A stretch of 64,000 nucleotides of DNA from Sipunculus nudus (Eukaryota; Annelida; Sipuncula; Golfingiida; Sipunculidae). The stretch spans positions 35,281,558 to 35,345,557 of the forward strand of contig CM049310.1 in NCBI GenBank assembly GCA_026874595.1. Reading direction: 5' to 3'. The position numbers and the translations under genes were made by a program. Positions 11,981-22,618 of this stretch are shown piece after piece (position 1 is the first letter of the stretch; every line of letters starts with the position of its first letter). The notes below the pieces were generated by a model. That model did no database searches, had not been told where the DNA came from, and worked only from the letters and a program-made list of their open reading frames with translations.

Positions 11981-12173
11981 ACAGCTATCAATTGATACCA
12001 AATTTATTGCCCTGTTTAAAAAACGACAGCGTTGGAAGAAACCGCTAAACAAATGTATGCAGTTCTTAAAATTTATCCTTTTCTGTACTTTAACTCAATT
12101 CCTCATAAAGTGATTAAAAAAAGCCACAAAAGATTAAATATAGGTATGCATGTTAATCTAAGATATCTAGCTA
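11981..12173. repeat. Right arm of a long inverted repeat (partner 9512-9711)
   Basis: Reverse-complement partner of 9512-9711. The outer boundary is sharp at agatatctagcta, after which the two flanks no longer match. Confidence 0.8.
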
Positions 12174-12177
12174 TTGC

Positions 12178-12415
12178 TTGGGCACATACAGGGTGCTCAA
12201 AATCATGCTTTCGATCCCTAGGTCGCAAAATATAGGTCACCATGACCTAATTTCAGGTTTCCAAGGAGTTAGCCTAGGACCTCCTTTGACGTACAGTCAG
12301 AAGAAACAAGGTGTAATGGTTACGATTTAAGCCCTCATAACGGCCGGACGGCAACAGACAAAAGATGTTTGCTATAGCTCAGATGACTTACAGTCAGCTG
12401 AGCTAAAAACTGCAA
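12178..12415 (+). repeat. Copy of the tandem-array family of 19.2-20.97 kb
   Basis: Shares ordered motifs with the 19.2-20.9 kb array: tataggtcaccatgacc, taatttcaggtttccaagg, aggacctc, ggttacgattt, then an ACGG-like step and a closing palindromic core agctcagatgactt.cagtcagctgagct. A single, diverged copy. Confidence 0.6.
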
Positions 12416-12419
12416 TACC

Positions 12420-14360
12420 TTTGCACTGAAAAGTGATAAAAACTTAAAAACTACTACGATCCTGAAATAAAAAGCCACCAAGTGATACTCCTATTTCGAA
12501 TTTTTTTTGGTGATAGACCTACACAGGACGGTGGACAAAGACAGAAAAGTCGCTTATATTTAAGCATCCAGTTGCATTGACCATTTTGCGACCGGTAGCG
12601 ACTACCTTAGCTGAAAAGCTTATGATCTGCATGGAGGCATCTGTGGCCCCGGTGGAGAAGAGTACTAGGGAACTCCTTTAGAAGGTGCACAAAGCTACAA
12701 ATTTGTCCATCTTTCACTGACATTTAATAATCCTCCACATATAACTGTTTGCAGATATATTTTATTTTGTTTATTATTAAATATGTTTTGTACGATTTTT
12801 TGGTTTATGTGATATTTTATTTAGCATTGAATATTACTGTTTGAGGATATATTGTATTGTATTTTATTTTTTATTAAACATGTATATATATATATAAACA
12901 TATTGTTTTTTTCGGTTTTTATGATATTTTATTTAGCATTTATTTTATGCTTTTTTATTATAAAATGTTATTCATCTCAAGCATCAAGGTTGTGTTATAT
13001 TCCATTTTTTGATTTTGCTACTATTTGTAAAGTTTTCAAATGTACAACCTGTTTTAATCAAACCTGCAATGAGCACTTTCTATATTGTAGGTTGTGTGAC
13101 TGTTAGATATACCTCAGACTCTGACCGATGATATGATAAATCAGTTATCACGCCTTACCCCAGTGGATCCAGCAAACAAGTTCATAAATACGAACATTAC
13201 ATTAAAACGGCACAGTGTGGCCAAGAGGATTCAACTTGTTTGTTAGACATGCCTAGCAACTCGCCGGGAACGGAGATATGGTGTTAGTGCAGTACACTGA
13301 TGTGGACGAGTCAAACCCCTTTACCATGTGAATTGGAAAGAATAAAGAACTGAATTCGTTAGAACGTGTAAAGAAATATTGTTGGAAGTTTAGAAAAAAG
13401 TTCTACATTGGAAATCTGCGGGAAACATATACAAGAACTTCGTGACCAAGCAAAATGTTTCCGGTGTAAATCGTATTTCGTTTTTACTATTACAGTTTCA
13501 ATCTCATTTTGGGCCGTCCTGCTACTTAACCCCGTTAGAGGATGGTAAGACACGCTGATTGTGCTTTACTGATATGATTTCATTTGACAATAAATTGAGT
13601 GCCTCCAGTGCTTGGATGTGTTTGCTTTTCTTGTTTTTATGTACTTACTTTTAATTGATCCTAAATGTATATTTTACATTTAATATTATTACTTTCAGGC
13701 TGTGGGATAGGAGTGGCAGTGGTGCTTTGTAGCCTGAAGTACCTCAGTTTTGGCATGAAAACTGTATTCAGCAGATTAGTACTGCATGTATCAATTTATT
13801 ATTAAGAACATTTTATTTCGATTCAGATGCATTTTGATCTATCAGTATGTTTAAGAAAATTTTAACTGCTTACATTTAACTTGAATACATTATTATTTTA
13901 TTTAACGGATTTCAATAAAAATTGGACATTTGTGAAATCACATGCTAATATATCATATAGTCACGGCTTTTCCCGGCCAGTACTGCCGGCCTTTAGGTTT
14001 CATTGTATTTTTCCTTTGGAAATTCTGAAAACGGTTTAGACAAAACATTTACTCAAACTATTATTATGTTATTATAACACTATTCCGAACTGTTGCAGAC
14101 ACAATTGCCAAATTTTATAAATTTAGATTTATGAAATTCATACATTAGATCATGGATAGTTTTGCAAGACTGGAAGCGCCATTTACATTTTTAAAACGCA
14201 TTTTTAATATTTTTTTCAGACTTAGAAATAAGGGTGTGTATGCCACAATGGTAGCCAAGCCATTGATTTCTCTGCATATAATGCACAGATTGTTTGAACA
14301 CGCATCATTTACACATATGTATCACCAGGGTTCGTATCGTAATCCTTTGAAATAATCTGC
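12420..14360. other. Non-coding, no gene recognised
   Basis: Low-complexity T-rich sequence at 12720-13000 and ordinary AT-rich DNA after it. The short open frames carry no recognisable motif. Confidence 0.4.
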
Positions 14361-14369
14361 TTTCCAACG

Positions 14370-14665
14370 GAAAGGCACCAATCTAGTTTTGCCTTTCCGC
14401 GGTCACTTCCGTTAAAACCTGTGTTGTTATGGTGCAGCGTCCAATTGGCTGCACCCGGCCGGCAATATTTTTGTTAGGCCTATACATGTACGCTAGTGAC
14501 TGAATATATATAGGTCGGTGTAACAAAAGAAATTATTCAATAACGTGGTCCATACAAAGTAAGAGTGGGTCCAGGATTTGAAGTGATAGCCTACTCGGCA
14601 CTTTTATGGTTCTGCTGCTCTGCAAATCACAGAGCTCTATGATTTCTTAGCGCTGCTAAGCCACA
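14370..14665 (+). promoter_or_regulatory. Promoter-like patch upstream of a candidate exon
   Basis: GC- and CpG-richer than its surroundings, with a CCAAT box in tccaattggctgc near 14440-14452 and a following cccggccggc. It ends at a well-placed ATG in good context (ccacaATGgcg). The role is inferred from composition and position. Confidence 0.3.
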
Positions 14666-14803
14666 ATGGCGTTAAGGTATAGTCTCGCTGGGGGTCTCCA
14701 AGCTATAGCCTATTTCGTTTTTGTGTATTTTTCATTGTTCGTGACGTGGGGGACATCTTCGAGTTCACTTTTTCAACGGGTTGGTAAAATAGGCCTAAAA
14801 TGA
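14666..14803 (+). CDS. Candidate first coding exon of a small multi-pass membrane protein
   Basis: From an ATG with strong context (CACAATGG) at 14666 the frame reads 45 codons to a TGA at 14801-14803. It contains MALRYSLAGGLQAIAYFVF and VYFSLFVTWGT, a good hydrophobic segment over residues 10-27, then SSSSLFQRVG. At VG the sequence is ggttG|GTAAAA, a possible donor, after which the frame soon stops; that is what an exon 1 would do. A first membrane helix followed by a short polar loop resembles the N-terminus of AIG1/ADTRP-type membrane proteins, but the diagnostic part would be in the next exon, which I could not find. The family assignment is a guess; the exon itself is plausible. Confidence 0.35.
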   Translation: MALRYSLAGGLQAIAYFVFVYFSLFVTWGTSSSSLFQRVGKIGLK

Positions 14804-15175
14804 AAATGCCTTTCGTTTGCCTGTCTGGAAAACGCGGAACGAGCATTATTACAACCCCTGATCACTATATAAAACTTTAGAAAAATACATTAGATTAATT
14901 CTTTACAACTGCCGCATTTACAAAATACTAATCTAAAATTATCAAAATCACAGCAAACTAAATTGATAGAATTCCTCAGTGTCTGAGATCAACTAAGCGT
15001 CATGGCCCCTTGCCGTTGGTCACTATTTTTCTTGTTTTTTTTTTAATACCATAATATTGCATAATTGTGAAGCCTTATCTGAAAATATTAAGATGTTTCG
15101 TCTGGTCGAATGAAAAGACATTGCTGTATAAACAAGGGAAAACTCATAGGGACTATATTTCCTTATATATGTAAT

Positions 15176-15273
15176 GTAAAATAAAAAATAAAAAAAATGG
15201 TACGATTTTAAAAAAGGTGCGAGTCGCATGTTTTTTTAAATCGTACCATTTTATTTTTTTATTTTTTATTTTA
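15176..15273. repeat. Long near-perfect foldback upstream of the tRNA gene
   Basis: The left arm (tgtaaaataaaaaataaaa ... tggtacgattt) is repeated inverted on the right with a 4 bp length difference in the A/T part. The stem is about 40 bp with a 15 nt loop ggtgcgagtcgcatg, itself partly palindromic (gcgagtcgc). It lies about 80 bp upstream of the tRNA. It may be a MITE-type element; no clear target duplication was found. Confidence 0.7.
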
Positions 15274-15355
15274 CAAGAGATATTAATAAGTACAATTTAT
15301 AAAAAAATATACATTACAAATGCAGTTTGTAAAAATTCGATAACCTGAAGCAAGT

Positions 15356-15428
15356 GGTTTCGTAGTGTAGTGGCTATCACGTTCGCCTCACACGCGAAAG
15401 GTCCTGGGTTCTAACCCCAGCGGAACCA
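15356..15428 (+). tRNA. tRNA-Val (anticodon CAC)
   Basis: A 73 nt cloverleaf. The acceptor stem GGTTTCG pairs with CGGAACC (one T-G), with A as discriminator base. An A-box-like TAGTGTAGTGG forms the D arm. The anticodon arm is TTCGC-CTCACAC-GCGAA, giving CAC. The T stem CTGGG/CCCAG closes a loop TTCTAAC. The first half is nearly identical to vertebrate tRNA-Val(CAC) from memory. The T-loop has T at position 57, where a purine is normal, so the B-box reads GGTTCTAACCC instead of GGTTCGAANCC. A TTTTT terminator follows within 7 bp (15435-15439) and again at 15441. No intron. It may be functional or a freshly decayed copy. Confidence 0.9.
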
Positions 15429-15439
15429 GATGTGTTTTT

Positions 15440-16190
15440 ATTTTTCTCTTTCAAATTGTCATAATTCTTTCAAGTTCTCATACTTAGGTTTACCAATATA
15501 GCCGTATGGAAAATTCGACAGAACTCGTTACACTCAATGTTATTCTCTTAATTTGCTGTTTTGGCATTAGCGCAGTTGTACAATTCATCTAAACACTAAA
15601 AGTACAGGATGCAGTTAACCCCAGACTAAAGAAAGGTTTAATTGTGTTTAAATGACATTACATTAATGATAGCAGACATCACATCAAATCTGAATGGAAT
15701 AATTTTTTTATAAAGAAGAGAAATAAAAAAAAAATAAAATGGATCAGACTTCTCTTCCAGTATGTGTTATATATGTACTCACCAGATGGCAGTAGTGTGC
15801 TTCATCTGTTGAGACTGGGTTTCGGTTGCATAGTCTGAGGCATAACATTTACTTCACAGTGCAATTCTAGGTTCATGTCTCTCAGTATTATTTATGAATA
15901 ATCACGATGGAATATTTTACGTCTCTGTTTGTTAGGAGCTTGTTTAATTCCCCCACCCCCAACCAAAGCCCTAGGGCTTCGAATGGTAGTGAGGCACAAA
16001 ATACAGTGAGTCGATGCAGTTGATGTGTTCATTATAATATGTTCAATTAAAATTGCTTCAAGGCATTTACATGAACATGAATGTGTTTGCACACACACAC
16101 ACATCTGACTTTGCATGTAAAATTAAAGCATAAATGTAGATATAAAATTTGAAAATATCAGTCTTGTATCCTTTAAAGCTTCATTACTCT
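15440..16190. other. Non-coding, no gene recognised
   Basis: AT-rich flank of the tRNA gene with a short (CA)n near 16091. Nothing else is supported. Confidence 0.4.
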
Positions 16191-16207
16191 AAACTTTCTA
16201 ATGAAAG

Positions 16208-17745
16208 TTGAGATGCTCAAGAAACTGTACACCAACACCAAGAGGATTCAGTAAATCAGGAGAAGAAAACAACAAGAAGCATGTTGTAAAAACTCAAAAT
16301 ATATTAAAATGTCTTAAAGAGGAAAACAAAGCATTGAGTAATAAACTGGACAAACGACTGGAAAATAATTTACAAGAAGACATTGAAGAAATGAGGATTT
16401 TCGCAAAGAGCTCCATGAACCAAACAAAGACATGGAAACTGTAAACCCCAAACACAGGGACCTCACTCCTTCAGGCAAAAACAAATAAAATCTCAATTCT
16501 AGTTGAAAAAAAAATTGAGCTGTTAAAACATCACATTCATAAATTAGAAGAAGACATTAAAACCTGAAGCAACAAACACAAATGGATCGCGATTCAGAAG
16601 GCACGTTCACAAAAGTAAGTTACAGCAGGGCCGCAGAACCAAATGCCAGAAAAACAGTGTACTCTAGAAGCCACCGTCAATAATTATGTTTTATCGAACT
16701 TCTTGCTTTGTATCATACAGTTATATGGAAAAACTTTAGAATCAGCAGAACATGCAGTGGAAAAAAGAAATGTTTCTTTAGAACAATAAAAAGGCAGAGG
16801 AAATCAATAAAATTCCCCACACAAGGAAGCAAATATGTTGGCAGATAAAAAGCTTCTAACACTGGAAAAACTGTGAACAAATTAAAATTTTCCTCAGTTA
16901 AAAGATATAGATGATGAAATGATAGAGGATGTTGCGGACGAGTTCTAGGGCTCAGGTAAAACAGGCACTGGTCTCAGTATGATGGGTAAGTTGTTGTACA
17001 GTACATACTTGCAGAGCATACACTAACAAACACCCAGAGGTTAACAATCCCATATACCGAGCACTCTGATAGTATGGAGGGTGAACTACAAACAAACTTA
17101 AAGAAAGAATGAATATCTTTCGCAGAAGACCAGGGTCTTATTAATTGGAAACTCACATATGAAAAACATAAACCCAGAGAGATTCTCCAGCTGAATTGAT
17201 CTCCAAAAAACATTTGCATATACCACCGTTGAAGCCAAAGAGAAATTACAGACCATGGAAGACATGAGGAACTTCAACAGAATTGTGCAACACTTGATAA
17301 CGAATGATGAAAGAACAAACAGCTAAGCAAAATTATAAGAGAATGGACAGTATTATAAATATAGCAAGGAAGAAACTACCAAATGGGACAAATCTTATCT
17401 CTCTAAGTAGTCCTCAGGGAGACCGACTATTGGACAAACATGTACAGACTGTAAATGAAGCGCTGCTCGAGCAATAAAGTGATAGCAACCCAGTCCAGCT
17501 ATAGTTACACATGAGGGTTTAAGATGAGATGACCGTCCTTTCCCACGATTTTTCCAAAGAGATCTTGTACACTTATCAATCAGTGGTAGTAAAATTGCAG
17601 TGGCCAACATTCGCTACTGTTATGAAAAAGAAAGCGCCATCCAAAGACACTCCATGCAGAACCCCCCTCAGGTTGGGAAGAAACTCCAATACAAACAAAC
17701 TGAGAGAAATTACCTACATACCAAAAAAAAAAAAAAAAAAAAAAT
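16208..17745 (+). pseudogene. Degenerate coding-like stretch ending in a poly-A tract
   Basis: The stretch is purine-rich and, read across frameshifts, gives runs of coiled-coil-like protein, for example LKCLKEENKALSNKLDKR near 16310-16370, KKIELLKHHIHKLEED near 16510-16560 and DIDDEMIEDVADEF near 16905-16947. Stops and frameshifts interrupt it throughout. It ends close to a 22 bp poly-A tract at about 17722-17743. A broken retrocopy or the first ORF of a LINE would fit. I recognise no specific family and found no reverse transcriptase motif in it. Confidence 0.35.
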
Positions 17746-17849
17746 AGACATTACAGAGCTGAACAGAGGAGCCAGCTTTGCACACCAACTTTGTCTCAAG
17801 ATGTACAAAATTATTTTTTTTGTTACATTATATGATTAGTACCACACCT

Positions 17850-19230
17850 ATTGATCACCTCTTCCTCCCTTTTCAGGTATGATGTCAGGCATGGACAGTA
17901 TATAACCAGCTGGTTGGAACACAGGTTTACTGACTTAATTGGAACTAGTTGTTTAATAAGGTACACATGCTATATGTATACAGTTAAAATATATTAATAT
18001 TTATTATCAGGGGGCCAGACACAGCTCATCGGGAGTACAATGCCTTCAATTAACTCTCGGATAATACAAATTTATGAAAATCTTAAATAACTGACCAAAC
18101 AGAACCAGCCAAAAGGACTTGGTGTATCCACATAATTATGAATAATATGACTCTGAATCTATATAAGAACTGGTAAATATGATTAACCAGAAGTGGGTGA
18201 TAGGCGAATTGTATTGAATGAATTTGATTAGTTTATAATATAACTGTTAGAAAGCTGTGAACGTAATGCCTTCAACAATTAAGAAAACTTTGGATTAATG
18301 TCGCATAGGCATTGGAACTGATAGAAATGTCCTGTTACATGTACATGCCTATGTATAGTTATATCCACCAGTTCTTTAATATCTATATCAATATAATAAT
18401 ATAACCCTATCATCACTTTAGTATATTTGAAAATATTCTGAACTTGGTGTACTGGTTGAAATTACTTATTGATGTAAATGCTTAAGATAACAGAATCAAC
18501 ATTAACACCTGCTCTCATAAAGCAAATTTGTAAATAATGTCATACTTAAGGAAATGAAAGAATGTCATACTATGCTTAAATTATAAGGTAAAAACGAATA
18601 ACCATCGAACACGAATATCAGAGCGGTAAGCTAACCTTGACATGCTTTCTTAATTTAGTAAATCGATTATAACGACTTCTGGTGTCGGCATGGTTATGTG
18701 TGTGTTTGTTCAGAAACTGGTTAAATGGGTCACACAAGTCAAAACTACTAAATAACAACTTGTTACATACATATACACAGCTTAGCCAGGTACTCTGCAT
18801 GGTTGAAATGATAAAATTTTAAATTATTTTGTATGGTGGTACATGAAATATGAATAAATTATTTTGAAACGAAAAACATTTTGAGTCCATTACAAATTGG
18901 TTTTGGAAAGAAAAGCAGGACTTCACATGTTTGTTTTAAATACTTTGATTAATAAGTATGTTAAATATAACCTCAAAAATAAACAAGCAAATTCGTTGAG
19001 TTAATGTCACCCGCTTTGGGATCTTGTTGTCTTTCATGCTTGATAACAACCAAAATCATGACATGTGGAGAAAATCTTGAGGGCACAACTTAACAAGTGA
19101 CCCATGGGTCATGACGCTCAGCCGACTGACATGTTGACAATATGTCCTTGCACAGAAAACTGATTAAGATAATGTCCAGCCTTTCCTGAGTAATCTGGCA
19201 ATTTGTGTATTTTGCATTAGTTCTGGGGTG
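17850..19230. other. Non-coding, no gene recognised
   Basis: Ordinary AT-rich DNA between the degenerate coding-like stretch and the tandem array. A short segment at about 19060 (acatgtggag.aaatcttgagg) resembles repeats at 21000-21085. Confidence 0.4.
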
Positions 19231-19234
19231 GTAA

Positions 19235-20975
19235 AACATACCCCAAAACTCTGGGAATATAGGTCACAGTGACCGAATTTCAGTTTCTGGGGAGAGCTTT
19301 TGAGGAACTCTCAGGATGTCAAGTAAGAAGTTTCTGGGCAAAATGGTTATGATTTGTGCCCCACTTTGGTATCAAATTTTCAATCATTCTGAGGGGTGCT
19401 TAGAAGCACCATAGCTCAAAAACTTTGGGTAACAGAGACCTAATTTCACGTTTCTAAGGAGATTTCTCATGGACCTTCCTGGATTTAAACTAAGAAGATT
19501 CCAGGTCCAATGGTTATGATTTGTGCCCTGCTTTAGCTCTAAAACAGAAAAAAATAGTAAAAAATAAAAAAATACAGGTGGCGCCATCAGTCTGCAGAAA
19601 ATAACGAAACATTCCAAAACAAATATCCATGCAAAGAATCATGGTGGTCAATGCATTAGTTGTTAAGATACTTGAGCTTTTGTATCAAATTTTTCATTAT
19701 TCGGGGGGGGGGGGGGGTACTTCAGAGCCCCATAGCTTGAAGAATATGGGTAACAGAGACCTAATTCCAGGTTTTCATGGAGACTTTTCATGGACCTCTC
19801 TGGATGTATTGTTAGAAGATTCCAGGTCCAGTGGTTACGATTTGTGCCCTGTTAACAGATGACCGCATCTTTTAAAAGGTCTTGAAAATAGAGAAAAAAA
19901 TCGCAAAAAATCGAAAAAATACAGGTGGCGTCACCCGTCTGCAGAAACTGATGTAACACTCCATGATCAATATCCAAGCAAAGAATCATGGTGATCAATG
20001 CATAAGTTTTTCAGATACTTGAGTTTTGTATCAAATTTTTCATTATTCGGGGGGGGGGGGTACTTCAGAGCCCCATAGCTTGAAGAATATGGGTAACAGA
20101 GACCTAATTCCAGGTTTTCATGGAGACTTTTCATGGACCTCTCTGGATGTATTGTTAGAAGATTCCAGGTCCAGTGGTTACGATTTGTGCCCTGTTAACA
20201 GATGACCGCATCTTTTAAAAGGTCTTGAAAATAGAGAAAAAAATCGCAAAAAATCGAAAAAATACAGGTGGCGTCACCCGTCTGCAGAAACTGATGTAAC
20301 ACTCCATGATCAATATCCAAGCAAAGAATCATGGTGATCAATGCATAAGTTTTTCAGATACTTGAGTTTTGTATCAAATTTTTCATTATTCCGGGGGGTA
20401 CTTCCGGGTCTCATAGCTTGAAGAATATGGGAAACAGAGACCTAATTCCAGATTTCCATGGAGACTTTTCAAGGACCTCTCAGGATGTAAAGTAAGAAGA
20501 TTCCAGGTCGGGCAGTTACGATTTGTGCCCTGTTAACAGATGACTACATCTTTTAAGGTCTCAAAAATAGAGAAAAAAATCGTAAAAAATCGAAAAAATA
20601 CAGGTGGCGTCACCCGTCTGCAGAAACTGATGTAACACTCCTTGATCAATATTTGTGTACAGAATCATGGTGATCAATGCATTAGTTGTTCAGATACTTG
20701 AGCTTTTGTATCAAATTTTTCATTATTCGGGGGGGGGGGGTACTTTAGAGCCCCATAGCTTGAAGAATATGGGTAATAGAGACCTAATTCCAGGTTTCCA
20801 AGGAAATTTTTCATGAACCTCTCTGGATGTAAAGTTAGAAGATTCCAGGTCCAGCGGTTACGATTTGTGCCTGGTTAACGGACGGAAGGACGGACAGACA
20901 GATAGACAGACGGACGGACGGACGACGGAAAAGAGTGATTGCTAAAGCTCAGATGACTTCCAGTCAGCTGAGCTT
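19235..20975 (+). repeat. Tandem array of a ~340 bp unit, about 5 copies
   Basis: Each unit runs from cattattcgggggg through tacttcagagccccatagct, gggtaacagagacctaattc, aggacctctctggatgt, gattccaggtccagtggtta, cgatttgtgccctgttaac and aatacaggtggcgtcaccc back to tatcaaatttttcatt. Unit starts lie at about 19385, 19695, 20041, 20384 and 20721. The copies starting at 19695 and 20041 are nearly identical, so that duplication is recent; the first is the most diverged. The last unit ends in an (ACGG)/(GACA) tract at about 20880-20930 and the palindromic core agctcagatgact...agtcagctgagct. The frames of 77 codons in it are not genes. Confidence 0.9.
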
Positions 20976-20984
20976 AAAAAACTT

Positions 20985-21330
20985 AAAACAGATGCAATAT
21001 GACATGTGGAGACATCTTCAGGGGAACATAAAAACTAAAACACCTTGAGAAATAGGACCAAAATCCACTATGACATGTGGAGACATCAGCAGGTGAAAAT
21101 AAAACCTCAAACACACTGAGAAATTTGACCAAAATTTTAGAATTTTGGTTTTTAGCTGGAGAGAAATATTTCTCAGATAGACACTCCGAAACCAATCCCA
21201 ACCGAGGTTTGCATGAGAGCAATCACTGATCCAAATTTGAAAAAAAAATCGAATAAAATTTAGGAAAGTTAATGCACGAAAACGAAAAACCTGACGGACA
21301 GACAGACAGACAGACAGACTAACCTTAATT
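20985..21330 (+). repeat. Short duplicated segment with a (GACA)n tract
   Basis: The segment gacatgtggagacatc occurs twice (about 21000 and 21072) with similar sequence after each, then a (GACA)n tract at about 21297-21319. It continues the style of the neighbouring array. The 79- and 116-codon frames on the minus strand are translations of this repeat. Confidence 0.55.
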
Positions 21331-21374
21331 AATGTCCCCCACATCCCCGGAGCGGGAAAAAAAAACAAATCATA

Positions 21375-21960
21375 AACTATTTGTATGCTTTATAGATCTA
21401 AGCAAAGCTTTCGATACGATTTTGAGGGAAGCTTTGTCCTATAAACTATTGAAATATTAAAGTGATGGGAAAATATTTAATATCATTAGATATATGTAAA
21501 ACAAAAGTAAATCTTGAAATAAACTCTCAGAAGGATTCACTGAAGAATTCCAGCCAAATATTGGTGTTAAACAGGGTTGTGTTTTCAGCCCTACTCTGTT
21601 CAATCCATATACAAATTATACACCCAAGCTATTTTGCATCTCAGGTGGATGGTCCAGCCGAATTTTATTATTATTTATATTAAAATCAATTATCTTTCTT
21701 ATGCAGACGACATTGTGTTAGTGTCCAAAACACAAAAAAAGGTCTAGAGAATTGTATAAACAAACTAGATACATACTGCAAAAACTGGAAACTTAAGATC
21801 AACAGCAAAAATTCAAAATCATTATATGTAACACACCAGGACACATACTAAAAATTACACATTCAAAATCAACAGTGAACCATTGGAACAGTACAAACTC
21901 AACAATACATATGTAAAAAAATGGCATATTGCATCAGTCAGTAAATCACAGTTAGACGGG
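21375..21960 (+). mobile_element. LINE reverse transcriptase fragment (plus strand)
   Basis: Non-LTR retrotransposon reverse transcriptases copy their own RNA at nicked target DNA. Three catalytic-domain blocks are visible in order: FIDLSKAFDT from 21389 (first catalytic Asp block), GVKQGC at 21563-21580, and SYADDIVLVSK with the YADD pair at 21700-21711. After that comes KLDTYCKNWKLKINSKNSKS. Stops and at least two frameshifts break the frame, so this is a dead fragment without the endonuclease end. It is a different LINE family from the minus-strand copy next to it, whose motif is SGVPQGSVL. Confidence 0.85.
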
Positions 21961-22089
21961 CGTCCACTCGTTTCTGTTTAAGACTACGCGATCCCGGCTG
22001 TGATAGCATATTGGCACTGGACTTTTGATCAAATCGACCTAGCGTCCATCGGGCTGCTCGGCGTTGAACCATTTATATACTATCAATAT

Positions 22090-22618
22090 TTACTCTAGTA
22101 AATGGATCCCTTACAGTGGTTGCTAGTCAAACCTGGGACGTACAATACACTGGTATGCTTTAGTCTAGACTTCTACAGATGAAATTCTAAGATTTCTCGG
22201 CAAGAAGGAAATTGCTCCATGCACTGGCTTCAATTTTTCGCCATTTGAATTTGAATGTGACGGTTCCATCCTTCACCTTGTGTTATTTCCATTTCAAGAT
22301 ATTTAACTGATTGTATATCGGCCAGAACGGTATTGTTAATGCTATAGCTTGAGTTCTTAGGCTTTGGAGATCTTGTAATATGAATAACATTGCACTTTGA
22401 TGGGTGAAATTCTATTTGCATTCCTTTTGACAATTTATCAGGTATTTCAAGATCCTTTTGAAAGATTTTATTATCGGTCTTTGGTGTTATTTGTCTGTAG
22501 AGGATATTATGATCGCAAATAATCTAAAGTAGGATGTGATGCTATTTCTAATAGCATTAATAAAAATCAGAAACAAAATTGCGTTGCAGGACTGAACCCT
22601 GAGGCACTCCTGATGTAA
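22090..22618 (-). mobile_element. CR1/Jockey-like LINE, 3' part of reverse transcriptase
   Basis: On the minus strand, just below 22616, the protein reads SGVPQGSVL, then a decayed ADD region near 22515, then KLSKGMQIEFHPSKC, VIHITRSPKPK and SVKYLEMEITQGEGWNRHI. These are the palm and thumb motifs of CR1/Jockey-type LINEs. The first part is frameshifted; 22230-22433 stays open for 67 codons. It continues a copy whose 5' part lies at 23328-23895, beyond an inserted DNA transposon. Confidence 0.88.
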
